This document shows, one piece after another, positions 8,601 to 15,989 of a stretch of DNA of 33,708 bases. Location: assembly GCA_964532405.1 (NCBI GenBank), contig CAZHIC010000026.1:1-33708 (forward strand). Reading direction: 5' to 3'. The first letter of the stretch is position 1, and each line of letters begins with the position of its first letter. The translations under genes and the position numbers were made by a program. The notes beneath the pieces are model-generated. The model searched no databases, was not told where the DNA came from, and worked only from the letters and a program-made list of their open reading frames with translations. The DNA comes from PALSA-1006 sp964532405. Lineage in GTDB: Bacteria; Pseudomonadota; Gammaproteobacteria; Burkholderiales; Gallionellaceae.

Positions 8601-9019
8601 GAGGTGAATATTTTGACCGAACCGATCTTGTGTTCGGCATGAAGAATGTCCGCCTCCCGGATGACGAAATCGCCCTCCAGATTATTCCCGGAGCGCGCGA
8701 CCGCTTGCCACTGCGCGTCTCTGGCCTTGCCCAGGAATTGCCGGTTTTCACCGCTGACAAAGATGGCGTAGACGCGTTTGTTCGACATCTCGGTGTCGAT
8801 GGTCTTGGTGATCCAGGCGCTATCGAGCTCCCATAATGGCAAGGACAGATTGTCCGACAAACGCGATGCCATCCTGGTTGCGAGGTTTTCGAGTTCTGCC
8901 ATGCCCGCGAGCTTGGCCCGCTGGTATTCGTACAGGGTAAATCCCGCGAAGACGAACACGACGATGAGCGCTAGCGCGAGGGCGATTTTGATCCTGATGC
9001 TGTGGAACAAGGCGGGCAT
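5630..9019 (-). CDS. Membrane c-di-GMP enzyme, HAMP-GAF-PAS-PAS-GGDEF-EAL
   Basis: A 1129-residue inner-membrane signalling protein. TM1 lies near residues 10-30, a periplasmic sensor of about 130 residues follows, and TM2 lies near 160-180. Then come a HAMP segment, a coiled coil to about 270, a GAF domain (about 275-440) and two PAS domains (about 450-570 and 575-700). The cyclase domain has an intact GGDEF near 777, with an RxxD product-inhibition site (RGVD) exactly five residues before it. The EAL domain has an intact GAEALVRW near 907 and DDFGTGYSS. Both cyclase and phosphodiesterase activity are possible. The ATG at 9019 is chosen over a TTG at 9028, since AAGGA lies 9 nt upstream. It is the last gene of an operon whose preceding two genes encode periplasmic binding proteins, possible ligand partners. 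Confidence 0.93.
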   Translation of the reverse strand: MPALFHSIRIKIALALALIVVFVFAGFTLYEYQRAKLAGMAELENLATRMASRLSDNLSLPLWELDSAWITKTIDTEMSNKRVYAIFVSGENRQFLGKARDAQWQAVARSGNNLEGDFVIREADILHAEHKIGSVKIFTSKKFMEEELRSTVLREARVAAVLIAVLLGSLALLLSRIVLKPLRRVLETAGAIARGDYSRSARVAQRDEIGLLAAGINSMKNSLQSREAERDSALHQLEQQSLELSHANLRLEQELAERKLAEKQISNLNRVYAVLSNINQAIVRMSEPVELFNTACQIAVTDGQFKMAWVGIPDLEHNRLRATAYAGMSQDFLDDLPVSLQDDEFGRGPTGTAYREGLSLFCNDIEQDPNMQPWRDKLLGSGLRSIIALPIKVRGVVRATFSCYATETDFFNEQELKLLDEMIADVGFAFEVWELNQERQQAEAEFHLLFQSLLHGVVYQNGRGEIIAANPAAERILGVSLEHMQGRMSTDPSWRSIHEDGSAFPGEQHPTMLALRTGKAVSDVIMGVHNPQLDALRWLNITAVPQFKTGENKPYQVFATLQDVTEHKRTEDRLRQSAAIVDNTREGVIVTDPDKRIVMVNHAFCDITGYAEQEVLGKTPSLLASGQHGRDFYAAMWANITSAGHWQGEIWNRRKNGEAYPELLSISVVRDEQGKLVNYVGVFADISELKASEERLDFLAHHDPLTRLPNRLLMNSRIEHAIEVAARDQQKLALLVIDLDRFKDVNDSYGHAMGDELLQQVADRLSTRLRGVDTLTRLGGDEFTVLLEAVAHEEDAARVANDIIAALSEPWWLSNGVEISIGASVGISLFPEHGKQAADLFQHADAALYQAKADGRGRYKYFTEAMTRNARDRISMENKLRDALDWGDLRVYYHAQVDIASGRIIGAEALVRWLDKQHGLISPAQFIPLAEETGLIGRIGEFVLRETCRQGKRWLDAGYPPLTLAVNLSPRQIQREDISALVSSALADTGFPATSLELELTESALMTKEKEAIAMFKELRAMGVRLAIDDFGTGYSSFSYLKRFPLDILKIDKSFVDDIPFHQDDREIAAAIISMGHTLGFKILAEGVETAEQLDFLTQQGCDMYQGYLKSKPLPAEEFERLLASEQPR

Positions 9020-9024
9020 GGCGG

Positions 9025-9852
9025 TCAATCCTTCGTGTCAAAATGATACAGCCGCCCGAACCTGCGCAGCTCTTCGAACCAGTGCGGCGGCGTGTTGCCC
9101 GCTCCGTATTGCGCGTCCAGAATCTTCTGGTAAGTGCCGTTTTTGATGATCCGGCGCAGCCCCTCGCGGTATTGGCGGCCCAATGCCCGTGCATTGGGGT
9201 AACGCTTGTCGATCATCATCGCAACGGGATGGGCCGAGTCTGGGATGACGATGCTTTTAAAATTGCCGGCCTCTGCGGGGAAAAGTTTTTTGATGGCCTC
9301 ACGCCCGGTCAGCTCCAGTTCAATGCACAAATCGATGCGTCCCAGTTTCAGTTTTTTGAACATCGATTCCTGCGAATAGCTTTCTTCGAAGGTGATGCCC
9401 GCCTTGGTGAAAGGCTCGCGTTCTACCAGCGCCCCCTTCAGCACGCCGATCTTGTATCCCTTCAGGTTGTTCAGGTTGCGCAGGATAATCTTGCGTTTGT
9501 GCTTGGGCGCGTAATAGAAATAGGCCACGTGATAGATGGCGATGGGAATGATGGCGGCGAAATCCTGATTCGCCATATAGAAGAGCGGATTGCCCAGGTC
9601 GTTGTTGCTGTCGTCTTCTATCAGTCGGTTTAGCGGGAAAACCCCGATCGTGGTTGTCAGCCCCATTTCTTTGGAGATGGCTTGCACGATCTCTCCGCAC
9701 ATGCCGTTATCGCGCAGCCGGGCGGACCAGCATGGCGGGCTCTCGTTGGCTCCGAATTGGATGGCTTCAGCCCGTGCGGCAAACGGGCATAGCGACAAGG
9801 CCGACAGCAACAGTGCGAGGGAAGAAATATATAGTTTTTTTAGAGGCAACAT
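9025..9852 (-). CDS. Periplasmic solute-binding protein, SBP_bac_3-like
   Basis: A 275-residue exported protein. A signal peptide (KK then a hydrophobic run, ending FAARAEA) covers about residues 1-30. The mature part has the fold signature of family 3 extracellular solute-binding proteins: an early GEIVQAISKEMGL segment, a LNNLKGYKIGVLKGALVE hinge segment and a C-terminal GTYQKILDAQYG. No ABC permease or ATPase gene is nearby, so uptake is unlikely to be its job. It ends 6 nt before the GGDEF-EAL gene, consistent with translational coupling and a role as periplasmic ligand sensor for that protein. It is a diverged paralogue of the next gene upstream. Confidence 0.8.
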   Translation of the reverse strand: MLPLKKLYISSLALLLSALSLCPFAARAEAIQFGANESPPCWSARLRDNGMCGEIVQAISKEMGLTTTIGVFPLNRLIEDDSNNDLGNPLFYMANQDFAAIIPIAIYHVAYFYYAPKHKRKIILRNLNNLKGYKIGVLKGALVEREPFTKAGITFEESYSQESMFKKLKLGRIDLCIELELTGREAIKKLFPAEAGNFKSIVIPDSAHPVAMMIDKRYPNARALGRQYREGLRRIIKNGTYQKILDAQYGAGNTPPHWFEELRRFGRLYHFDTKD

Positions 9853-9907
9853 TTTTATGGGTGTTATTAGCAGCGTTCATGCTGATGGGTCACGCGCGGG
9901 CGAGGCG

Positions 9908-10768
9908 CTACTTTTTCCTGGCGCGCGCCAGCCTTTGCATAAACTCTTTGAGTTCGTCACTTTTGCCCAAGTGTTTTTCCAGTATCTGGAGATAGCGTCC
10001 GTCGTCGAGCATGTTCGCAAGCGCCCCGGAAAATTTGGCGGCGGCGGCCTCGCCCTTCGGATGCTTCTTGTTGAAGATGAGGTATATCGGCAGCTCTCCC
10101 GCAGCGGGCTGCATCGTGCCGAAATTGTCCTTTTCCTTCGGGAAGTGCTTGTTGATCAGCCAGGCCGCCGTCAAACCCGGCAGGCCGATGAAATCGACTT
10201 TGCCCGCTTGCAGGCTTTTCAACAGCGGCAATGCACGGCCTTCCTCGACCTGAATCCCGGCATTCTGGTATGTGCTCACCTCCTCGCCTTCGAGCGCCCC
10301 GTAGCTGGAACCCTTGAGGTTTTTCAGTTCGCCATTCCATTTATCGGCAATTTTATTGGCCGGCTTATAGTAGAAATATTTGAGCTCCGTGACGAAAACC
10401 GGAATGAAGATTAAACTTTTCTTTTCGTCGGCAGAAAAGTCAAGGTTGCTTCCCAGTGCGGCGATCGCGTTCTCTTGCAGCAAGTAGTACTTGACCATTT
10501 TCTGCAACGGCAGGGTCGAGATGGCGGCGTCGATACCGGCAACCGACAATGCGGTTGCCACGATCTCGGAAACGACCCCGTTCTGCGCTACTTCCATCGA
10601 GATCAGCGGCGGCGACTCGACCGCGTAGATTTCCCTGGTTTCCGGGGAGAGCAGGCTGTGTGTGATTCTTGGGCCGGTTGCCAATGCCGGGGTCGAGAAC
10701 AACAAAGTACCCAGAAACAGGCCGGGTAGGATTTTGCAAAGTATAGCGCCGCATTTACCGTGCTTCAT
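9908..10768 (-). CDS. Periplasmic solute-binding protein, SBP_bac_3-like (paralogue)
   Basis: A 286-residue exported protein with an N-terminal signal peptide (LPGLFLGTLLFSTPALA). It shares the plan of its neighbour: NGVVSEIVATALSVAGID, then LPLQKMVKYYLL, a LKYFYYKPANK segment matching the neighbour's YFYYAPKHK, LKGSSYGALEGEEV at the hinge, and DGRYLQILEKHLG near the end. AGGAGCAG precedes the ATG well. It lies 20 nt after the serine hydrolase and 55 nt before the second binding protein. With no transporter genes in sight, a sensory role is inferred, not shown. Confidence 0.8.
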   Translation of the reverse strand: MKHGKCGAILCKILPGLFLGTLLFSTPALATGPRITHSLLSPETREIYAVESPPLISMEVAQNGVVSEIVATALSVAGIDAAISTLPLQKMVKYYLLQENAIAALGSNLDFSADEKKSLIFIPVFVTELKYFYYKPANKIADKWNGELKNLKGSSYGALEGEEVSTYQNAGIQVEEGRALPLLKSLQAGKVDFIGLPGLTAAWLINKHFPKEKDNFGTMQPAAGELPIYLIFNKKHPKGEAAAAKFSGALANMLDDGRYLQILEKHLGKSDELKEFMQRLARARKK

Positions 10769-10788
10769 TTTCTGCTCCTGAACGTTAG

Positions 10789-12120
10789 TTAGTCTGCCAC
10801 TGCTGAGCTAGAGAGCACCAACAGTCTGTCCCACAGGCCGAAATGGTGATTGAAAGGGGTGGTCTGGCTCATGAAGATGGTGATTTTCTGCTCTTTGGGA
10901 TCGACGCTAAAGCGTGTCGAATAAAGGCCGGCCCACTCGAAAGTTGATTCGTCGCCGCTATCCACGTCATGGCTCCTATCCTGCTGAATGGCAAAGCCCA
11001 GCCCGAATTTCCAGCCCTGGCTGTGCAGGAAGGTCGCGTCAAATTTGCCGATATGATTGGTGGCGGTCATCAGCTCGACGGTCTTTCTGCTCAGCAGACG
11101 CACCCCGTCCAGCTCGCCCTTGTTCAGCAGCATCTGCGCGAAGCGGAAATAGTCGTATACCGTCGAGAGCATGCTGCCGCCGCCAGCCAGATATTTTCCC
11201 GAAGTCGCGTAGGCATCTGCGGGGCACAAGGCCAAATCGCCCGAGATCAGCGGTGCGTTCCCGGTGCGGGTGAGCGTGCCTTTCCAATCGCTTTCCCAGA
11301 CGGCGGCTAGCCGTGCCAGTTTCTCTGGCGGGAGATAGAAATAGCTGTCCTTCATCTTGAGCGGATTGAATAGCCGTGTCTGCACGAACTTGTCGAGCTT
11401 CATGCCGGACACCACTTCGACCAGGTAACCCAGCACGTCGGTGTTCAGGCCGTATTCCCACACTTCACCGGGCTGGTCGTAGAGGGGGAGCCTGGCCAGC
11501 CGTTTCACCATGTCGCCGATTTCCTCGTCAGGACGGCAGAAGCCATCGGTGATGCCCGCTTCTTTATAAAAGTCGAGCACCAGCGCGCGTTTGGGGTTGG
11601 GGTAATAATTGTTCGGGAACAGATACAGCAGCCCGGAGCTATGGCTCAACAAGTCGCGCACGGTGACTTCGCGCTTAACCGGAACCAGCTTGTATTTGAA
11701 CGCCGAGCCTTCCGGCAGCGGCTCCAATACTTTCTGGTTCTTGAATTCGGGGATGTATTTAGAAACGGGATCGGACAACAGCAGCTTGCCGTCTTCGTAC
11801 AGCAGCATGATGGCGGTGCTGATCACCGGTTTGGTCATTGAAACGACGCGGAATATAGTGTCATTTTTCATCGGCTTGCCGACGTCGGCCACCCCGGCTT
11901 CCCTGAAATAGGCGATCTTGCCTTTGCGCGCGACCAATACCACGGCACCGGCGATTTTCTTTTCTGCTACGTGCTGGTCTAGCAGCGTGTCGATGCGCTG
12001 CAGACGTGCGGACGATAAACCTACCGTTTCCGGTTTGGCCATTTCCGGGTAGGGCGCTGCGCAGGCGAACGAAGTCTGGAGACAGAGTGCTGAAACGAAT
12101 GCAATGCATAGCTTACGCAT
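10789..12120 (-). CDS. Serine hydrolase, class C beta-lactamase / family VIII esterase-like
   Basis: A 443-residue exported serine hydrolase. A signal peptide ends near residue 22 (FACAAP). The nucleophile motif SMTK gives Ser94 and Lys97. The second motif, WEYGLNTDVLG, gives Tyr223. Proteins of this fold include AmpC-like beta-lactamases, DD-peptidases and family VIII esterases. The size and the Y-x-x-x-x-DVLG context favour the esterase or peptidase group over a resistance enzyme. GGGAGAG precedes the ATG. It is the first gene of a four-gene operon with two binding proteins and a c-di-GMP enzyme, so its product might feed a ligand to them. Substrate unknown. Confidence 0.88.
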   Translation of the reverse strand: MRKLCIAFVSALCLQTSFACAAPYPEMAKPETVGLSSARLQRIDTLLDQHVAEKKIAGAVVLVARKGKIAYFREAGVADVGKPMKNDTIFRVVSMTKPVISTAIMLLYEDGKLLLSDPVSKYIPEFKNQKVLEPLPEGSAFKYKLVPVKREVTVRDLLSHSSGLLYLFPNNYYPNPKRALVLDFYKEAGITDGFCRPDEEIGDMVKRLARLPLYDQPGEVWEYGLNTDVLGYLVEVVSGMKLDKFVQTRLFNPLKMKDSYFYLPPEKLARLAAVWESDWKGTLTRTGNAPLISGDLALCPADAYATSGKYLAGGGSMLSTVYDYFRFAQMLLNKGELDGVRLLSRKTVELMTATNHIGKFDATFLHSQGWKFGLGFAIQQDRSHDVDSGDESTFEWAGLYSTRFSVDPKEQKITIFMSQTTPFNHHFGLWDRLLVLSSSAVAD

Positions 12121-12239
12121 GATGGTCTCTCCCGTTTGTTTGCTAACTTCCTCTCGTGTGGGCTGGCCCGCAGCTGCGTGCCGCGCCAGATTTACGAGAC
12201 GGATGCTACACTATATCTTTCGTGTGGGGCTCCTTGTGC

Positions 12240-12617
12240 TTTGGAAAACATGGCGCTTTATCCTAGAAAAAGCAGTTGTCCACGAATCCCGCGCAATGCT
12301 AGATTTGATCGTTATGCGACCGTCTCCGCAAGCTTGCAGCGCCAATTTGAGCTGATCTTCCAATGCGTCGAGACTGTCGAACACTTGTCGTGGAAGAACT
12401 TCTCACGCAACTCATCCCATATAGGCTCCACGGGATTGCATTCCGGCGCGCGGGGTGGCAGCGGCAATAGGCGCATGTTTGCGGGTGGATCGAGAGGCTT
12501 GCTTGCGTGCCAACCCGCTCCGTCGAGCAGCATGACGATCTTGTCTTGAGGGTGGCGTGCAGAGACCTCGCCGAGAAAGACTGGCATACCCCCGCTGTTG
12601 GCGCGGGGTAAGATCAA
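12240..12617 (-). pseudogene. IS630-family transposase remnant (frameshifted, 5' truncated)
   Basis: The minus strand encodes the C-terminal half of an IS630-type DDE transposase: IVMLLDGAGWHASK near the second Asp, then LPPRAPECNPVEPIWDELREKFFHDK, which holds the catalytic Glu. The N-terminal half is missing; the nasA stop codon lies about 40 nt upstream. After HDK, near 12384, the family sequence (FDSLDALEDQLKLALQ) continues in another frame, as expected from loss of one base. It therefore cannot make transposase. Terminal inverted repeats were not recognised. The remaining stretch to 12121 shows nothing else. Confidence 0.8.
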
Positions 12618-12653
12618 GGTGTCGAGTATGCCGGAAGTAGGTTAACTGCTCCG

Positions 12654-15545
12654 CTATGGCGCCAAGATACGACGTATCTCGGGTACGCAGGATCCGCACC
12701 CTGTCCCGGCCTTCAACATTTGTCCGACCGCCTCAACGCTGTTCAATCCATGTTTTTTTATGGCATGTCGTATCGTCTTTTCCCCGATGCTAAAACAGGC
12801 ACACACGTTGCGTCCGGTATCGGAAACCGCCCCTTTGGGCGGACGCGCCGATAGCAATCCGGCCAAGTCGGCAGGCTCAAGCTGCGGCTGGCTAAACAAA
12901 CTACTCAGCCATTCGCGTTCCGGCAAGCGCTGGTCGGGTGCGATAAAAAATACTGCTTCCAGATATCCGTCTTGCAAGCAGGCTGCCCGATAACGCCCCA
13001 TCGCCGCGTCACGGTATTCGATCCACCCGCCAGCGCTTGCCGTCAGCGCTTGCACCCACGTTCGCCAGTTTTCCGGCAATATGTCACCGGCAATTTCATG
13101 TCGCCAATACCCCGCCCCTTGCGAGCAAACACAATAGCTGGCATCTTTAAAATCCAGTCTTGATCGGCTCAAAACGAATCCCTGCCACGCAGCCTGATAA
13201 GGCTCGATCCGCACTGGCGTATGTTTGAATTCCGGCTGACCGGAAATCGGATCGGTGATCGGCGCGACCAGCGCGTCCACTCGTGCCGACTTGGCAAAGG
13301 CATCATTCCAGTGTATCGGCGCAAACACCGAGCCGGGACGCTGGTCTTCGCTGACCTGTACGCGCGCCAGCATGCTGCCGTGGCGGCTGGTCAGGCGCGC
13401 CAATCCGCCATCTTGCAATTGATGAACTTGCGCATCGGACGCTTGCACTTGCACGAACGGCTCGAACACATGCGCGTTCAGGCGCGGCACTTTGCCGGTG
13501 CGGGTCATGGTGTGCCATTGATCGCGGATGCGGCCATTGTTCAGCACCAGCGGGAAGCTCGCATCCACCGCCACGGCGGGCAGTTGCGGGGCAACGGCGA
13601 TCATGCGCGCCTTACCATTGGGCGTATAGAATTTTCCATCCACGAACAATCGTTGTGTACCCTGCTTCGCCTGACTGTTGACCGGCCATTGCGTGGGTTG
13701 CAATGTGTCGTATTGCGTATCGTCCAAGTCCGCTAATGCACTGATGTCGAAGGCGCGGTTAACGTGAAATTCGCGTAGCGATTCGTTCGCCCCCTCGCCC
13801 GCAAGAGTTAGAGATTGCTTTTCACGTTCGCTTCCTCGCCCGCTTGCGGGAGAGGATTGAGGAGAGGGTATGCTTGGGAGAGGGTTGGGGAGAGGGGAAC
13901 GGGTTTGCCCGTTGCCCACATTTTCAAAACCGGATAACAGCGCATGTTCGCGAAATATTTGCGCAGGTTTTGTATATGCAAACGCTTCGGCAAAGCCCAT
14001 GCGCTGCGCCACCCGAGTGATGATCCACCAGTCCGGCTTGGATTCCCCTGCCGCTGACATGAATGATCGCTGCCGCGAAATGCGCCGCTCGGAATTGGTC
14101 ACCGTGCCGTCTTTTTCTCCCCAGCCTGAGGCAGGCAACAAAATGTCGGCACAAGCCGTGGTGTCGGTGTGTTGCACGCAATCGGAGACCACCACCAGCT
14201 CGCAACCCAGCAAAGCGGCGCGCACCCGGTCTGCATCCGGCATGCTGACTACAGGATTCGTGCCCATGATCCACACTGCCTTGATTTTCCCATCTGCGAT
14301 GGCTTGAAACATGTCCACCGCTTTCAATCCAGGAGCTTGAGCCATATTAACGCGAACATCACGTAGTGATTCGTTTGCCTCCTCGCCCGCTTGCGGGAGA
14401 GGATTGAGGAGAGGGGAACGGGCTTGCCCGTTAGCTGCATTCCAAAAACGCGCCACCAAATCGATGTTGGCCGCATCGGAAAAATCCAGATGCGCCGCCA
14501 GTTGGTTGGCGAGGCCGCCCACCTCGCGCCCGCCCATCGCATTCGGTTGGCCGGTGACAGAGAACGGCCCCATGCCCGGCTTGCCGATGCGTCCGGTAGC
14601 CAGATGCACGTTGATGATCGCGTTGGCCTTGTCCACACCGCTGGAGGATTGGTTGATGCCCTGCGAGAAAATCGTCACGGTGCGTTCGGTGCGCGCGAAC
14701 AGACGAAAAAATTCGCTGATCTGCGTCTCGGCAACCCCGCACAGCTGTGCCACTTTGGGAATCGAACTGACGGAACGCGCCGCTTTAAACGCCGCCGCAA
14801 ATCCTTCCACATGCGCCTCGACGTAGGCCAGATCGAGCGCATCTTCGCGGCGCAGATAATGCAGCAGACCGTTGAACAGATACGCATCCGCTCCCGGCGC
14901 GATGGACAGATGCAAATCGGCGATGTCGCAGGTCGCTGTGCGGCGCGGATCAACCACTATCACCCGCATTTCCGGGCGCGCCTTCTTCGCCGCAGCCAGG
15001 CGCTGGTAAAGCACCGGATGTGCCCACGCATAGTTGGAGCCGACGATGACGACCAGATCGGCGGTCTCGATGTCCTCATAACAAACCGGTACCGCATCGG
15101 CACCGAAAGCGCGCTTATGTGCTGCCACCGCAGTGGCCATGCACAAGCGCGAGTTGGTGTCGATGTTGGCACTGCCGATAAAACCTTTCATCAGCTTGTT
15201 GGCGACGTAATAGTCTTCGGTCAGAAGCTGTCCGGAAACATAGAACGCCACCGCATCCGGCCCATGTTCGGCGATGATGTTTTTGAATCCATTCGCAACA
15301 CGATCCAGCGCCTCATCCCACGACGCGCGCTGCCCATTGACCAAGGGATGTAGCAAGCGCCCTTCGTGATCCAATGTATCAGCTAATGCCGCGCCCTTGG
15401 AACATAGCCGTCCGAAATTTGCCGGATGTTGTTGATCGCCTGATAGGGTGATGCCATCCGTTGCAACGCTCACCTCCACGCCGCAACCGACTCCGCAATA
15501 AGGGCAGGTACTGCGAATAGTTTGGGGCGTGACTATGCTTTGCAT
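12654..15545 (-). CDS. nasA: Assimilatory nitrate reductase catalytic subunit, with two repeat insertions
   Basis: A 963-residue Mo-bisMGD enzyme reducing nitrate to nitrite in the cytoplasm. An N-terminal [4Fe-4S] site is formed by CPYCGVGC and CSKG (Cys14, 17, 21 and 48). The molybdopterin domains follow (GSNYAWAHPVLYQR, WIMGTNPVVSMPDA, the dinucleotide-binding domain near 650-770). A C-terminal BFD-like [2Fe-2S] module (CACFSIGE...GTGCGSC) closes the protein. It is longer than usual because two dispersed repeats sit in frame at about residues 369-400 and 541-596; flanking residues resume the family sequence. The start overlaps the end of nirD by 13 nt, so translation is probably coupled. 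No separate NADH-binding reductase subunit is in the window. Confidence 0.95.
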   Translation of the reverse strand: MQSIVTPQTIRSTCPYCGVGCGVEVSVATDGITLSGDQQHPANFGRLCSKGAALADTLDHEGRLLHPLVNGQRASWDEALDRVANGFKNIIAEHGPDAVAFYVSGQLLTEDYYVANKLMKGFIGSANIDTNSRLCMATAVAAHKRAFGADAVPVCYEDIETADLVVIVGSNYAWAHPVLYQRLAAAKKARPEMRVIVVDPRRTATCDIADLHLSIAPGADAYLFNGLLHYLRREDALDLAYVEAHVEGFAAAFKAARSVSSIPKVAQLCGVAETQISEFFRLFARTERTVTIFSQGINQSSSGVDKANAIINVHLATGRIGKPGMGPFSVTGQPNAMGGREVGGLANQLAAHLDFSDAANIDLVARFWNAANGQARSPLLNPLPQAGEEANESLRDVRVNMAQAPGLKAVDMFQAIADGKIKAVWIMGTNPVVSMPDADRVRAALLGCELVVVSDCVQHTDTTACADILLPASGWGEKDGTVTNSERRISRQRSFMSAAGESKPDWWIITRVAQRMGFAEAFAYTKPAQIFREHALLSGFENVGNGQTRSPLPNPLPSIPSPQSSPASGRGSEREKQSLTLAGEGANESLREFHVNRAFDISALADLDDTQYDTLQPTQWPVNSQAKQGTQRLFVDGKFYTPNGKARMIAVAPQLPAVAVDASFPLVLNNGRIRDQWHTMTRTGKVPRLNAHVFEPFVQVQASDAQVHQLQDGGLARLTSRHGSMLARVQVSEDQRPGSVFAPIHWNDAFAKSARVDALVAPITDPISGQPEFKHTPVRIEPYQAAWQGFVLSRSRLDFKDASYCVCSQGAGYWRHEIAGDILPENWRTWVQALTASAGGWIEYRDAAMGRYRAACLQDGYLEAVFFIAPDQRLPEREWLSSLFSQPQLEPADLAGLLSARPPKGAVSDTGRNVCACFSIGEKTIRHAIKKHGLNSVEAVGQMLKAGTGCGSCVPEIRRILAP
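13757..13922 (-). repeat. Dispersed palindromic repeat, copy 2, in frame inside nasA
   Basis: Relative to nasA the insert begins as NGQTRSPLPNPLP and ends as GANESLREFHVN. It is longer than copy 3 because it holds an extra, nested repeat unit (SPQSSPASGRGSEREK). The genomic ends match copy 1 (GTTAACGTGAAA at one side, AACGGG at the other). It interrupts the family sequence between LLSGFEN and RAFDISALADL without breaking the frame. Confidence 0.8.
14346..14440 (-). repeat. Dispersed palindromic repeat, copy 3, in frame inside nasA
   Basis: This copy encodes NGQARSPLLNPLPQAGEE followed by ANESLRDVRVN. It is read in the same phase as copy 2 and lies between VARFWNAA and PGLKAVDMFQAI, where relatives have only a short loop. 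A CTCGCCCGC / GCGGGAGAGG fold-back forms the core. Confidence 0.8.
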
Positions 15546-15859
15546 GCTCCGGCCTCTACTTCGAGAAACAACACACCATGTGCAACCCTCACTTCATGCC
15601 GATGCGCGCAACCCACATCCGGTGCCACGGCATTACCCGTCTCCAAGTCGATCACCCAGTTATGCAGCGGGCAGGTGACGCGCTTGCCGTGCACGATGCC
15701 TTGCGACAGCGGCCCGCCTTTGTGCGGGCAACGGTTATTCAGCGCGAACACCTGATCGTCCACGCTGCGAAACAGCGCGATCTCATCCGTCGCGGTTTTG
15801 ACCACCCGCGAACCTTGGCGCGGTATGTCATCCAGCTTGCCGACTTGTATCCAGTTCAT
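15533..15859 (-). CDS. nirD: Nitrite reductase small subunit, Rieske-like
   Basis: A 108-residue Rieske-type [2Fe-2S] protein, the small partner of the NADH-dependent assimilatory nitrite reductase. The ligand motifs NNRCPHKGGP (CxH) and CPLHNW (CxxH) are intact. GAGGTG lies 6 nt before the ATG. It is separated from nirB by 130 nt containing a large palindromic element, and its 3' end overlaps nasA. Order nirB-nirD-nasA is the usual one for this pathway. Confidence 0.95.
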   Translation of the reverse strand: MNWIQVGKLDDIPRQGSRVVKTATDEIALFRSVDDQVFALNNRCPHKGGPLSQGIVHGKRVTCPLHNWVIDLETGNAVAPDVGCAHRHEVRVAHGVLFLEVEAGACKA

Positions 15860-15879
15860 TTTTTCACCTCATATTTTAT

Positions 15880-15983
15880 GTAGGGTGGGCACGTTTTCTG
15901 TGCCCACGCGGATGCTTTGCAATACAACGCACCCCACGAAGTTACGATCCGCAGCGTGAGCACAGAAAACGTGCCCACCCTAC
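15880..15983. repeat. REP-like palindrome with a perfect 24-bp inverted repeat between nirB and nirD
   Basis: The arms are 15880-15903 and 15960-15983, perfectly complementary over 24 bp. Both ends read GTAGGGTGGGCACG inward. A further imperfect pairing (CACGCGGAT / ATCCGCAGCGTG) extends the stem. The GTAG ends link it to the element at 1368-1438. In the mRNA this would be a very strong hairpin between the nirB stop and the nirD Shine-Dalgarno. There is no T-run, so a simple terminator is unlikely. Confidence 0.85.
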
Positions 15984-15989
15984 GCAATC

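Noticed and set aside
10789..12120. Serine hydrolase as a beta-lactam resistance gene
   Set aside because: The SxxK and Tyr motifs are shared with esterases and peptidases, the spacing and operon context fit these better, and no ampR-like regulator is present.
15880..15983. nirB-nirD palindrome as a CRISPR or attachment site
   Set aside because: There is only one inverted pair, no spaced direct repeats, no integrase gene, and its ends match a REP-like element elsewhere in the window.
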